Assembly (NCBI GenBank): GCA_023265045.1
Contig: JAHFUQ010000020.1
Span: forward strand, 1-41,581
Reading direction: 5' to 3'
DNA from: Acidimicrobiia bacterium
GTDB lineage: Bacteria; Actinomycetota; Acidimicrobiia; Acidimicrobiales; AC-14
Length of the DNA: 41,581 nucleotides
The notes beneath the pieces are model-generated. The model was not told where the DNA came from. It did not search any database and worked only from the letters and a program-made list of their open reading frames with translations. Position numbers and translations under genes: made by a program. How positions within the stretch are numbered: the stretch's first letter is position 1; each line of letters opens with the position of its first letter. Shown piece by piece: positions 24,366 to 35,210 of this stretch.

Positions 24366-26426
24366 ATGAACGACGCAGTGAGCCGCCACACGGAGCTGGG
24401 CCTTTCTGGCGACGACCTCGTCGCCATGTACCGGCTCATGGTGCTCACGCGGGCAGTCGACCAGAAGGTCTGGAACCTCCAGCGCATCGGCAAGATCCCG
24501 TTCGTCATCCCCGGGCAGGGCCAGGAGGCGGCCCAGATCGGCTCGGCGTGGGCGCTGCGGAAGGGCTACGACGTGGCACTGCCCTATTACCGCGACTTCG
24601 GGGTTGTGCTCGCGCTGGGGATGACGCCGGAGGAAGTCGTCCTCAACTCGCTGGCCCGGCCGGACGACCCCAACTCGGGCGGGCGCCAGATGCCCAACCA
24701 CTGGGGCTGCCGCCGCCTCAACATCATCACCGGCTCGTCGCCGATCGCCACCCAGCTGCCCCACGCCGCCGGCCTGGCCAACGCGGCCCGCATCCGGGGC
24801 GAGGACCGGGTGACGGTGTGCTGGTTCGGCGAGGCGACCGCGTCTCGCGGCGACTACCACGAGGGCCTCAACTACGCCGGCATCCACGGCCTGCCCCTCG
24901 TGCTGGTGTGCGAGAACAACGGGTACGCCATCTCGGTGCCTGAGACGATGCAGTCAGCCGTGCCCAACGTGGCCGACAGGGTCGCCGGGTACGGGTTCGA
25001 GGGCGTCGTGGTCGACGGCAACGACCTTCTCGAGGTCTACGCGGCCACGTCGGCGGCGGTCGACAAGGCGCGCCGGGGCGGGGGGCCGACGCTGGTCGAG
25101 TGCAAGACCTACCGCCTCCTGCCCCACACGTCCGACGACGACGATCGCCGTTACCGCACCACCGAGGAGATCGAGGCGTGGCGGGAGAAGGAGCCTCTGG
25201 GCCGGATGCGCCAGTACCTCCTCGAGCATGCGGTGTTGACCGAGAAGGAGGAGGAGAAGCTCGTCGAGCACGTCCGCGACGAGGTCAACGAGGCGGCCGC
25301 GCAGGCTGACGCCCGGCCCGTGTCGACCCGGGCCATGGCCTTCGAGCGGGTGTGGGCCCGGCCCGTGCGGCCCATCCCCCGGGTGCCTGCGGAGGTGCAG
25401 CAGCACGTCGTGCTGCGCCCGGAGCTGCCCCGCCCGGCGACCGGCGTGGAGCGCAGCGTGCTGGACACCGTCCGCCAGACCCTCGACGACCTCATGGCCG
25501 ACGACGAGCGGGTGTGCGTGCTCGGGGAGGACGTCGGGATCATGGGGGGCGTCTTCCGCGCCACCGACGGACTGCTGGCGAAGTACGGCCCGGGTCGGGT
25601 CATCGACACGCCGCTGGCCGAGTCCTCGATCGTGGGCATCGGCATCGGGCTGGCCCTGGCCGGGTTACGGCCGGTGGCCGAGATCCAGTTCGCCGACTTC
25701 CTGCACTCGTGCGTCGACCAGATCGTCAACGAGGCGGCCAAGATCCACTACCGCTCCAACGGCGACTTCTGCGTCCCGCTCGTCATCCGGGCGCCGTGGG
25801 GCGGCGGCACCCACCGGGCCATGTACCACTCGCAGGCGGTCGAGGCCATGTACGCCCACGTCGCGGGCCTGAAGGTGGTGTGCCCCTCGACCCCGTGGGA
25901 CGTGGCCGGGCTGCTGCGGGAGGCGGTCGACGACCCCGACCCGGTGCTGTTCCTGGAACACAAGCTGACGTACCGGCGGGTGAAGGGGCTCGTACCCGAG
26001 GGAGACTGGCGCGTGCCGATCGGGGTGGCCGACGTCGCCCGCTCCGGGGACGACATGACGATCGTCACCTACGGCCGGCACCGCCACCTGTCCCTGCAGG
26101 CGGCCGAGACGCTGGCGGAGGAGGGCTACTCCGTCGAGGTCATCGACCTGCGCACGATCTCGCCGCTCGACCGCGACGCGGTGCTGGCGTCGGTGATCAA
26201 GACCGGCCGGCTGCTCATCGTCCACGAGGACAACATCAGCTTCGGGGTCGGCGCCGAGGTCGCGGCCATCGTGGCCGAGGAGGCGTTCTACGATCTGGAC
26301 GCTCCGGTGCGGCGATTGGCCATGCCGGACGTGCCCGCCATGCCCTACGACGAAACCATGGAGTCGGCCTTGCTCATCGAGGCGGAGGACATCGTGAACG
26401 CGGCGAAGGCGCTCCTGAACGAGTGA
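24366..26426 (+). CDS. Fused alpha-beta E1 of a 2-oxoacid dehydrogenase
   Basis: 686 residues joining both E1 subunits. Alpha part (about 1-340): thiamine-pyrophosphate site with FGEATASRGDYHEGLN and CENNGYAIS; the usual GDG is GEA at 155-157. Beta part (about 355-686): ERVCVLGEDVGIMGGVFRATDGL, IGIGIGLALAGLRPVAEIQFADF, and RAPWGGGTHRAMYHSQ. The neighbour upstream points to branched-chain 2-oxoacids as substrate. No E2 or E3 is in the window. ATG 24366 follows GGAGG at 11 nt; TTG 24318 is an alternative 16 codons earlier. The stop overlaps the next start. Confidence 0.9.
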   Translation: MNDAVSRHTELGLSGDDLVAMYRLMVLTRAVDQKVWNLQRIGKIPFVIPGQGQEAAQIGSAWALRKGYDVALPYYRDFGVVLALGMTPEEVVLNSLARPDDPNSGGRQMPNHWGCRRLNIITGSSPIATQLPHAAGLANAARIRGEDRVTVCWFGEATASRGDYHEGLNYAGIHGLPLVLVCENNGYAISVPETMQSAVPNVADRVAGYGFEGVVVDGNDLLEVYAATSAAVDKARRGGGPTLVECKTYRLLPHTSDDDDRRYRTTEEIEAWREKEPLGRMRQYLLEHAVLTEKEEEKLVEHVRDEVNEAAAQADARPVSTRAMAFERVWARPVRPIPRVPAEVQQHVVLRPELPRPATGVERSVLDTVRQTLDDLMADDERVCVLGEDVGIMGGVFRATDGLLAKYGPGRVIDTPLAESSIVGIGIGLALAGLRPVAEIQFADFLHSCVDQIVNEAAKIHYRSNGDFCVPLVIRAPWGGGTHRAMYHSQAVEAMYAHVAGLKVVCPSTPWDVAGLLREAVDDPDPVLFLEHKLTYRRVKGLVPEGDWRVPIGVADVARSGDDMTIVTYGRHRHLSLQAAETLAEEGYSVEVIDLRTISPLDRDAVLASVIKTGRLLIVHEDNISFGVGAEVAAIVAEEAFYDLDAPVRRLAMPDVPAMPYDETMESALLIEAEDIVNAAKALLNE

Positions 26427-28309
26427 GCTTCGGCACACGGCGGATCGGCGGGCTCTTGGTCGTCGCGCTGCTGGCGACGACCGCGTGCACCAAGTCGACG
26501 CCGGCGCTGCCGCGCGCCGAGGTCGGCCGGTTCCTGGACGCGTGGTCGACGTTCGATGCGGCCACCATGGGCGGCGTCATGGCCGGGGCGCCGCCCGATT
26601 TCGCCGCCCTCGTCACCGGGATGAAGAACGACCTGGAAGTCACCGCGGCTCGGTTTGCCGCCGGCAAGGTGGCCTTCGGGAAGACCAAGACCGAGGCCGA
26701 CGCCCAGTTCCAGGCGTCGCTGGACCTGGCCGGGCTGGGGACGTGGGAGTACGCGGGAGCGCTGCACCTGACGCGCACCGGCAAGGTGTGGCGGGTGGTC
26801 TGGTCGCCGGCCGTCCTCCACCCGGTCTTGGAGGCCGACCAGCACTTCGACCGCACCCGGCAGTGGCCCGTTCGGGCGCCGATCCTCGGCGCCAACGACG
26901 CCTCACTGGCCTCGATGCAGGACGTTGCGGTGGTTGGTTTGGCGCCCGGGCGCATCAAGGACCGGGCCCAGGTGGACGCCGTCCTTAAGCAACAGCTGGG
27001 CGTCGAGCCGGGGGCCATCACCGCCGCGCTGACCGCTCCCGGGGTGCAGCCCGAGCACTTTGTGCCGATCGCCAATGTGCGGCTCGACCGGTTCGCGGCC
27101 ATACGGCCCATCCTCGAACCGGTCCCCGGCGTCTTCTTCCAGAGGACCCAAGCCCGGCTCTCGCCGTCGGACGGCTTCGCCGCCCACGTGCTCGGACGGG
27201 TCGGCGAGATCACCGCCGAACGGCTGGCCGACCTGAAGTTGCCGTATGTGGTGGGGGACCAGGTCGGCCTGTCCGGGCTTGAGGCTGTCTTCGAGCGCCC
27301 GCTGGCGGGCGCTCCATCCGGCGACGTGCGCATCGTCGCCGCCGACGACAAGCCCGTGCGCACGGTGTTCCATTTCCCGGGCGCGCCCAGTCAGCCGATA
27401 CACCTGACGATCGACGCGGCCGTCCAGGCGGCGGCCGAACAGGCGCTGGCGGGCATCAGCCAGCCGGCCGCACTGGTCGCCATTGACTCGTCCAGCGGCG
27501 CCGTGAAGGCGGTCATCAGCCGGCCCCTGAGCGAAGAGTTCAACCGGGCCCTCGCGGGCCTGTACCCGCCCGGGTCGACGTTCAAGGTCGTCACCACCGA
27601 GGCACTGCTCGCCAGCGGCGCCACGCCCGACACGCCGGCGCCGTGCCCCCCACAGGCGACAGCAGGCGGCCAGGCGTTCGTCAACTTCGAGGGCGAAGCC
27701 CTGGGCGGGACCACGCTGCGGACGGCCTTCGCCCAGTCATGCAACACCGCCTTCGTCGGGCTGGTCGCCAACCTGCCGGCCGAGGCCCTGAGCGACGCGC
27801 TCAGCCTCTTCGGGTTCAACCGCCTGAGCACCTACCCCGGCTTCAGGCTGCCCGTCGCACTCGGCATGTTTCCGATGCCGAAGGACGCGGCCGAGAAGGC
27901 TGCCGCGGCCATCGGCCAGGGATCGGTCGTCGCGAGCCCGATCCAGATGGCCTCGGTGGCCGCGGCCGTGGCGAGCGGCGCCTGGCAGGCGCCAAGTTTG
28001 ATCGCCCCCGAGCCTGGCCTCAGCCCGCCCAGGCTGTCGCCCCTGAACCCGGCCGTCGCCGCCTCGCTGCGCGACCTGATGGCCGAAGTCGTCCGCACCG
28101 GCACGGGCACGGCCGCGGCCGTCCCCGGCCAGCAGGTCGCGGGCAAGACGGGCACGGCCGAGATCGGCGCCGACCCCAACCAGACCCACGCCTGGTTCAT
28201 CGGCTTCCGCGGCACGCTGGCGTTCGCGGTGCTGGTCGAGAAGGGCGGCGTCGGCGGCCGGGTGGCGGCGCCGATCGCAGCCAAGTTCCTGACCGCCCTC
28301 GCCCCCTGA
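26423..28309 (+). CDS. Class B penicillin-binding protein, lipoprotein with MecA-N-like domain
   Basis: 628 residues from GTG 26423, overlapping the E1 stop (GTGA). Signal peptide with lipobox ATTAC (Cys22). Residues about 30-145 look like the NTF2/MecA_N domain, then a dimerisation region (about 150-320) and the transpeptidase domain with all three motifs: Ser385-T-F-K388, S439-C-N441 and K575-T-G577. It cross-links peptidoglycan outside the membrane and would bind beta-lactams. A lipid anchor in place of a TM segment is unusual for this class. Confidence 0.88.
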   Translation: MSFGTRRIGGLLVVALLATTACTKSTPALPRAEVGRFLDAWSTFDAATMGGVMAGAPPDFAALVTGMKNDLEVTAARFAAGKVAFGKTKTEADAQFQASLDLAGLGTWEYAGALHLTRTGKVWRVVWSPAVLHPVLEADQHFDRTRQWPVRAPILGANDASLASMQDVAVVGLAPGRIKDRAQVDAVLKQQLGVEPGAITAALTAPGVQPEHFVPIANVRLDRFAAIRPILEPVPGVFFQRTQARLSPSDGFAAHVLGRVGEITAERLADLKLPYVVGDQVGLSGLEAVFERPLAGAPSGDVRIVAADDKPVRTVFHFPGAPSQPIHLTIDAAVQAAAEQALAGISQPAALVAIDSSSGAVKAVISRPLSEEFNRALAGLYPPGSTFKVVTTEALLASGATPDTPAPCPPQATAGGQAFVNFEGEALGGTTLRTAFAQSCNTAFVGLVANLPAEALSDALSLFGFNRLSTYPGFRLPVALGMFPMPKDAAEKAAAAIGQGSVVASPIQMASVAAAVASGAWQAPSLIAPEPGLSPPRLSPLNPAVAASLRDLMAEVVRTGTGTAAAVPGQQVAGKTGTAEIGADPNQTHAWFIGFRGTLAFAVLVEKGGVGGRVAAPIAAKFLTALAP

Positions 28310-28428
28310 TGGCTGAAGTCGAGCTTGCGTACGACCGCATGGTCAGCCGCCTGATCGCGATCGGGCCGGCCGAAGTCGTCTACGGCCGGCTCGGGTTGCG
28401 CGCCAACCGTGCCGCCGCCGCGACATAG
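28309..28428 (+). CDS. 39-residue ORF coupled to the PBP gene
   Basis: ATG 28309 overlaps the PBP stop by one base (TGATG). The 39 residues are helical (MAEVELAYDRMVSRLIAIGP, then RLGLRANRA). No TM or family recognised. The overlap is the main evidence that it is translated; it could also be a chance frame. Confidence 0.4.
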   Translation: MAEVELAYDRMVSRLIAIGPAEVVYGRLGLRANRAAAAT

Positions 28429-28445
28429 CCCCGCCGCGGCGGCGG

Positions 28446-28451
28446 TACGGT
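28446..28451 (+). promoter_or_regulatory. -10 box of the YjbR-like gene
   Basis: TACGGT, 7 nt before ATG 28459; it decides the start against GTG 28450. Confidence 0.55.
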
Positions 28452-28458
28452 GCCGGCC

Positions 28459-28869
28459 ATGGTGACCCTCGAGGACGCCGCCCAGATGGCCCGGGACCTG
28501 CCGGAGGTGGTCGAGGGCGAGCGCCACGGCCATCGCACCTGGTTGGTGGCAGGCAAGGGCTTCGCGTGGGAACGGCCCTTCAGCAAGGCCGACGTCAAGC
28601 GCTTCGGCAAAGCCACCCCGCCCGACGGGCCAATCATCGCCGTACGGGTGGCGGACCTGAGCGAGAAGGAAGCCGTGCTCGCAACGAACACCAAGGGCTA
28701 CTTCACCATCCCCCACTTCGACGGCTACGCCGCCTTCCTGGTCCAGCTCACGACCGTCACCAAGCGCGCCCTGCGCGAGGCGCTCGTCGACGGCTGGCTG
28801 TCGTGCGCTCCCGACACCATGGCCGAGGCGTACGTCGCCCGGGAGCGAGAGCGACGCCGGGGCCGCTGA
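28459..28869 (+). CDS. MmcQ/YjbR-family protein
   Basis: 136 residues. YjbR fold: the opening MVTLEDAAQMARDLPEVVEG, then TWLVAGKGFAWERPFSK, the central KYVRV-like strand (IIAVRVADLSEKE) and the closing RALREALVDGWLSCAPDTMA. Members adopt a CyaY-like fold and are thought to bind DNA or small ligands; no reaction is known. Stop at 28869 is six nt from the end of the convergent esterase remnant. Confidence 0.85.
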   Translation: MVTLEDAAQMARDLPEVVEGERHGHRTWLVAGKGFAWERPFSKADVKRFGKATPPDGPIIAVRVADLSEKEAVLATNTKGYFTIPHFDGYAAFLVQLTTVTKRALREALVDGWLSCAPDTMAEAYVARERERRRGR

Positions 28870-28875
28870 CCCGAG

Positions 28876-29678
28876 CTAGCGGCTGGCGTAGAAGCGCAGG
28901 TAGTCGGCGACGTGCTGGCGCCAGTAGGCCCGGTCGTGCTGCCCGGGCCAGACATGCAGCTCGGCCCGCGCCAGGCCCGTTGTCAGCCGCGTCGAAAGGC
29001 TCTCCGCCGAACCCCGCAGATCGTCGCTCTGGCCTACGTCCAACCACACCGCGCCGTCCCAGGCGGCCAGCCGGTTGAGGGCGCTCGCACTGGCGTCGAC
29101 CACCGCGCTGTGGCCGCCGAGGCGGGAGAAGAGGTCGGGACGGGCGGCGACGAGCCGGATGGCCGACGCGCCTCCGGCCGAGATGCCCCCGATGGCGCGG
29201 TCAACCCTCGTGGCCGATGTCGGCAGGTTGGCGTCCGCCCAAGGCACGACGTCGTCGACGATCATTGCCGCCGTCGAGCCGAGGCCAGTGTCGGGCATCA
29301 CCACGATGAGGGGCGGGATCTCCTTGGCTCGTCGGCGGTGGACACGAGGCCGATGGCCGGCCACTGCGTCTCATCGGTCGCCGCGCCGTGCAGGAGGTAC
29401 ACCGCCGGGTAGCGACGGTCGGGGAGTTCGCGGGCGCACGGCGGGAGGTAGACGGCGACCCGGCGGCCGCTGACCCGGGACGTGTCGAGCGAGCCGTGCT
29501 CGGCGGTGCATGCGGCCAGCGACGGACCCGGCGGCTCGGTGGCGGGCGCCGCGGGGGTCGGGGCCAACGCGCTCGTGGCGCTGACCGCCGTCGGCGCCGG
29601 GGCCGCGCGGTCGGGCGATGTCCTTCCGTCGCACGCGGCCGCGGCGGTCAACAGCGCAACGACGGCGACATTCCACAT
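28876..29678 (-). pseudogene. Secreted esterase (Esterase D type), frameshifted
   Basis: Frame A starts at ATG 29678: lipoprotein-type signal (VALLTAAAAC), a Pro/Ala-rich spacer, then SGRRVAVYLPPC and AVYLLHGAATDETQWPAIG. The fold continues in frame B from about 29330: EIPPLIVVMPDTG, the nucleophile elbow GGISAGGASA, and HVWPGQHDRAYW with the catalytic His. The span, 803 bp, is not a multiple of three. One indel near 29320-29340 breaks an otherwise intact gene; the triad residues remain. Strain mutation or assembly error both explain it. Confidence 0.75.
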
Positions 29679-29710
29679 CCAACTGGTCGTGCACCATCGT
29701 CGCGCCCCGA

Positions 29711-29917
29711 TCAGCGGCCCTGTCGCCAGCGCCGGACGGCCACCCCCGCCCAGACCAGCTCGACGACACCGAACGGCCATGCGCCGGCCAAGAAACCGTA
29801 CGAGCTCGACAGGACGCACCCGGCGGCGAAGGCGAGGACGAACCGCGGCCCACGGGCCTCGAGGGCGTACGTCGTCATCATGAAGGTGAGCGCGACCACG
29901 CCGAAGGCCGTGATCAT
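29711..29917 (-). CDS. Small conserved membrane protein
   Basis: 68 residues, two or three hydrophobic segments: ITAFGVVALTFMMTTYALE, FVLAFAAGCVLSSSYGFLAG and WPFGVVELVWAGVAVRRW. The charged loop after YALEARGP and the final VAVRRWRQ give an orientation cue. It resembles a widespread family of tiny actinobacterial membrane proteins of unknown role. The longer open frame upstream belongs to the scar region and is not used. Confidence 0.7.
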   Translation of the reverse strand: MITAFGVVALTFMMTTYALEARGPRFVLAFAAGCVLSSSYGFLAGAWPFGVVELVWAGVAVRRWRQGR

Positions 29918-29970
29918 CGTGGACAGCCGGAGCCTTGACGGCTCAGCCGGCGCCGGCGAGTGTGCATTGC

Positions 29971-30045
29971 ATGACCACGCCGGGCGCGTTCGCCACCGAG
30001 CTGCGCGTAGACCCAAAGGCCGTGCGCACCTTTCTCCGCCCGGCG
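29971..30045 (+). pseudogene. Truncated helix-turn-helix protein
   Basis: About 25 residues starting at ATG 29971. The pattern FATELRVDPKAVRTFLR is like the DNA-binding motif of Lsr2-type or phage regulators that recognise a residue order 'DPK-x-x-R-x-F-L-R'. After that the frame reads as antisense of the neighbouring remnant. Confidence 0.4.
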
Positions 30046-30047
30046 TT

Positions 30048-30218
30048 GAGGTCGTACCTGAACCACGGATCGACGGCCGCCCCCCAAGGTCGCGCCGCGC
30101 ACCCCGGGCACACCACGAGGACCTCGTCGGCGAAGGCGTAGGGGTGAGTTCCCGCGTCTCGCATGCGCTCCCGATTCGCCACGCGACAAGGGTCGCGCTC
30201 GGTTCCGCACGCGTCCAC
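30048..30218 (-). pseudogene. Truncated zinc-binding-type protein
   Basis: About 57 residues from GTG 30218. HPYAFADEVLVVCPGCAARP holds one Cys pair; a full protein would need a second pair, which is absent. Coding sense ends at DPWFRYDL, right where the oppositely oriented remnant ends. Confidence 0.4.
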
Positions 30219-30371
30219 CGCACTCCGGGCCGTACTGCACGACTACTTCGCGAGGGCGACCACGACGACGATGGCCCGGTACCACGACTCCGCCCAGGAC
30301 GTACCCGACGGCCTGCACATCCCGCAATGGTCGTGGGACGGGCTAAAGACAGCTGAGGCGCCGGCCGGGCT

Positions 30372-30377
30372 TACGCT
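30372..30377 (+). promoter_or_regulatory. -10 box of the DsrE-family gene
   Basis: TACGCT, 6 nt before ATG 30384; predicts a leaderless mRNA. Confidence 0.55.
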
Positions 30378-30383
30378 GGGTCC

Positions 30384-30746
30384 ATGCAGATCCTCTACAT
30401 GGCCACGAGCGGGTCGGCGGATCCGACCCGCGCATCGATTCCCTTCCACCTGGCGGTCAACGGCTCGGTCGAGGTCGGCCACGAGGTCGGCCTCGTGCTC
30501 GCCGGCGACGCCACCGAGTTCCTCCGGCCTGACCTGCTCGCGGCGTCCGAGGGCCTGGGCCTGCCGCCTCTGCGCGAGCTGTTCGCCAAGGCGCGTGACC
30601 ACCAGCTTGCGGTCTACGTCTGAAAGGCCTGCGCCGTCGCCCGTGGGGCGACCGAGGACCAGCTCGCCGGCGTGGGCGGCCAATGGGTTGCCCCGCCTGA
30701 CGTCGCCCGGCTCATCGAGGAGGCCGACCGGGTCATCACCATCTGA
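30384..30746 (+). CDS. DsrE-family protein, probable selenoprotein (Sec at TGA 30621)
   Basis: 120 residues when TGA 30621-30623 is read as selenocysteine. The N-terminal 79 residues match the DsrE/DsrF-like fold: MQILYMATSGSADPTRASIP, VNGSVEVGHEVGLVLAGDAT, LPPLRELFAKARDHQLAVYV. The TGA follows; the same frame continues K-A-C-A-V-A-R-G-A-T-E-D-Q-L and ends RLIEEADRVITI with TGA 30744. The TGA is residue 80 and forms U-K-A-C, where I expect family members to have C-x-x-C. A hairpin 12 nt later fits a SECIS. Alternatives: a nonsense mutation or read error of TGC. Likely a thiol/selenol relay protein; its partner is unknown. Confidence 0.72.
30624..30652 (+). promoter_or_regulatory. Candidate bacterial SECIS element
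   Basis: After TGA 30621-30623 come 12 nt and then a perfect 7-bp stem, GTCGCCC (30636-30642) with GGGCGAC (30646-30652), capped by GTG. The loop starts 19 nt after the TGA and contains G and U. These match the known rules for bacterial SECIS: an apical loop with G, about 16-37 nt from UGA, in the coding region. GC-rich DNA makes hairpins easily, so the case rests on the position and the coding evidence together. Confidence 0.6.
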
Positions 30747-30759
30747 TGTCATCGGGAAC

Positions 30760-30790
30760 TGGTGTTCTACCAAATCTGGATTCACTCCAG
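30760..30790. promoter_or_regulatory. Two adjacent inverted repeats, candidate Fur operator
   Basis: TGGT-N5-ACCA (30760-30772) and CTGGA-N5-TCCAG (30776-30790) sit side by side, about 20-50 nt before the Fur start. The second covers the -35 position relative to TAGGCT at 30799-30804, so a bound regulator would block transcription of fur and katG. Fur-type regulators of KatG often repress their own operon. Confidence 0.45.
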
Positions 30791-30798
30791 CCCTGGGA

Positions 30799-30804
30799 TA
30801 GGCT
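30799..30804 (+). promoter_or_regulatory. -10 box of the fur-katG operon
   Basis: TAGGCT, 6 nt before GTG 30811. Confidence 0.55.
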
Positions 30805-30810
30805 GCGGGC

Positions 30811-33460
<2,650 letters not shown>

Positions 33461-33511
33461 CCGACGCCATGCTCTGGTTCGCCCGCGGCGCCTGACCCCT
33501 AACCGAACCCC

Positions 33512-33582
33512 CGCCGGTACAGCGTTAGCGTCGTGATTTCGGCCTCGAGGGCGCGAATCACAGCGCTAACGCTGTACCGGCG
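33512..33582. terminator. Long hairpin between katG and purF
   Basis: A perfect 19-bp inverted repeat, CGCCGGTACAGCGTTAGCG at 33512-33530 and its complement at 33564-33582. After two mismatched bases the arms pair again over GTGATT, giving about 25 paired bases around a GC-rich loop. No T run follows on either side. Located between convergent genes, so a two-way transcription stop is the likely function. Confidence 0.6.
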
Positions 33583-33615
33583 AAGCCCAAGCCCTGACGG
33601 CGCCCCCGCCGGGGA

Positions 33616-33639
33616 GCGATCGACCGGGCGATCGACCGG
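33616..33639. repeat. 12-bp direct repeat
   Basis: GCGATCGACCGG occurs twice in tandem (33616-33627 and 33628-33639) in the katG-purF intergenic region. The unit holds the palindrome CGATCG. No function is evident. Confidence 0.6.
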
Positions 33640-33684
33640 GCGTCGCCGCCGAACGACGACGACGTCGCCGCCGCCGGGCGCCCG

Positions 33685-35190
<1,506 letters not shown>

Positions 35191-35210
35191 CGAGGCATTG
35201 TCGCACAGGC

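Larger units (their letters stand above)
29918..30383. other. Scar region with two truncated genes
   Basis: 466 bp without an intact gene. On plus, ATG 29971 begins MTTPGAFATELRVDPKAVRT, the opening of a small helix-turn-helix protein, then loses sense after about 30045. On minus, GTG 30218 starts a protein with HPYAFADEVLVVCPGCAARP and DPWFRYDL that also loses sense after about 30048. The two meet tail to tail at the same point. A further 25-codon minus frame (to 30243) has no support. Confidence 0.5.

Noticed and set aside
30243-30320. 25-codon minus-strand ORF
   Set aside because: No ribosome site, no -10 box at leaderless spacing and no recognisable sequence.
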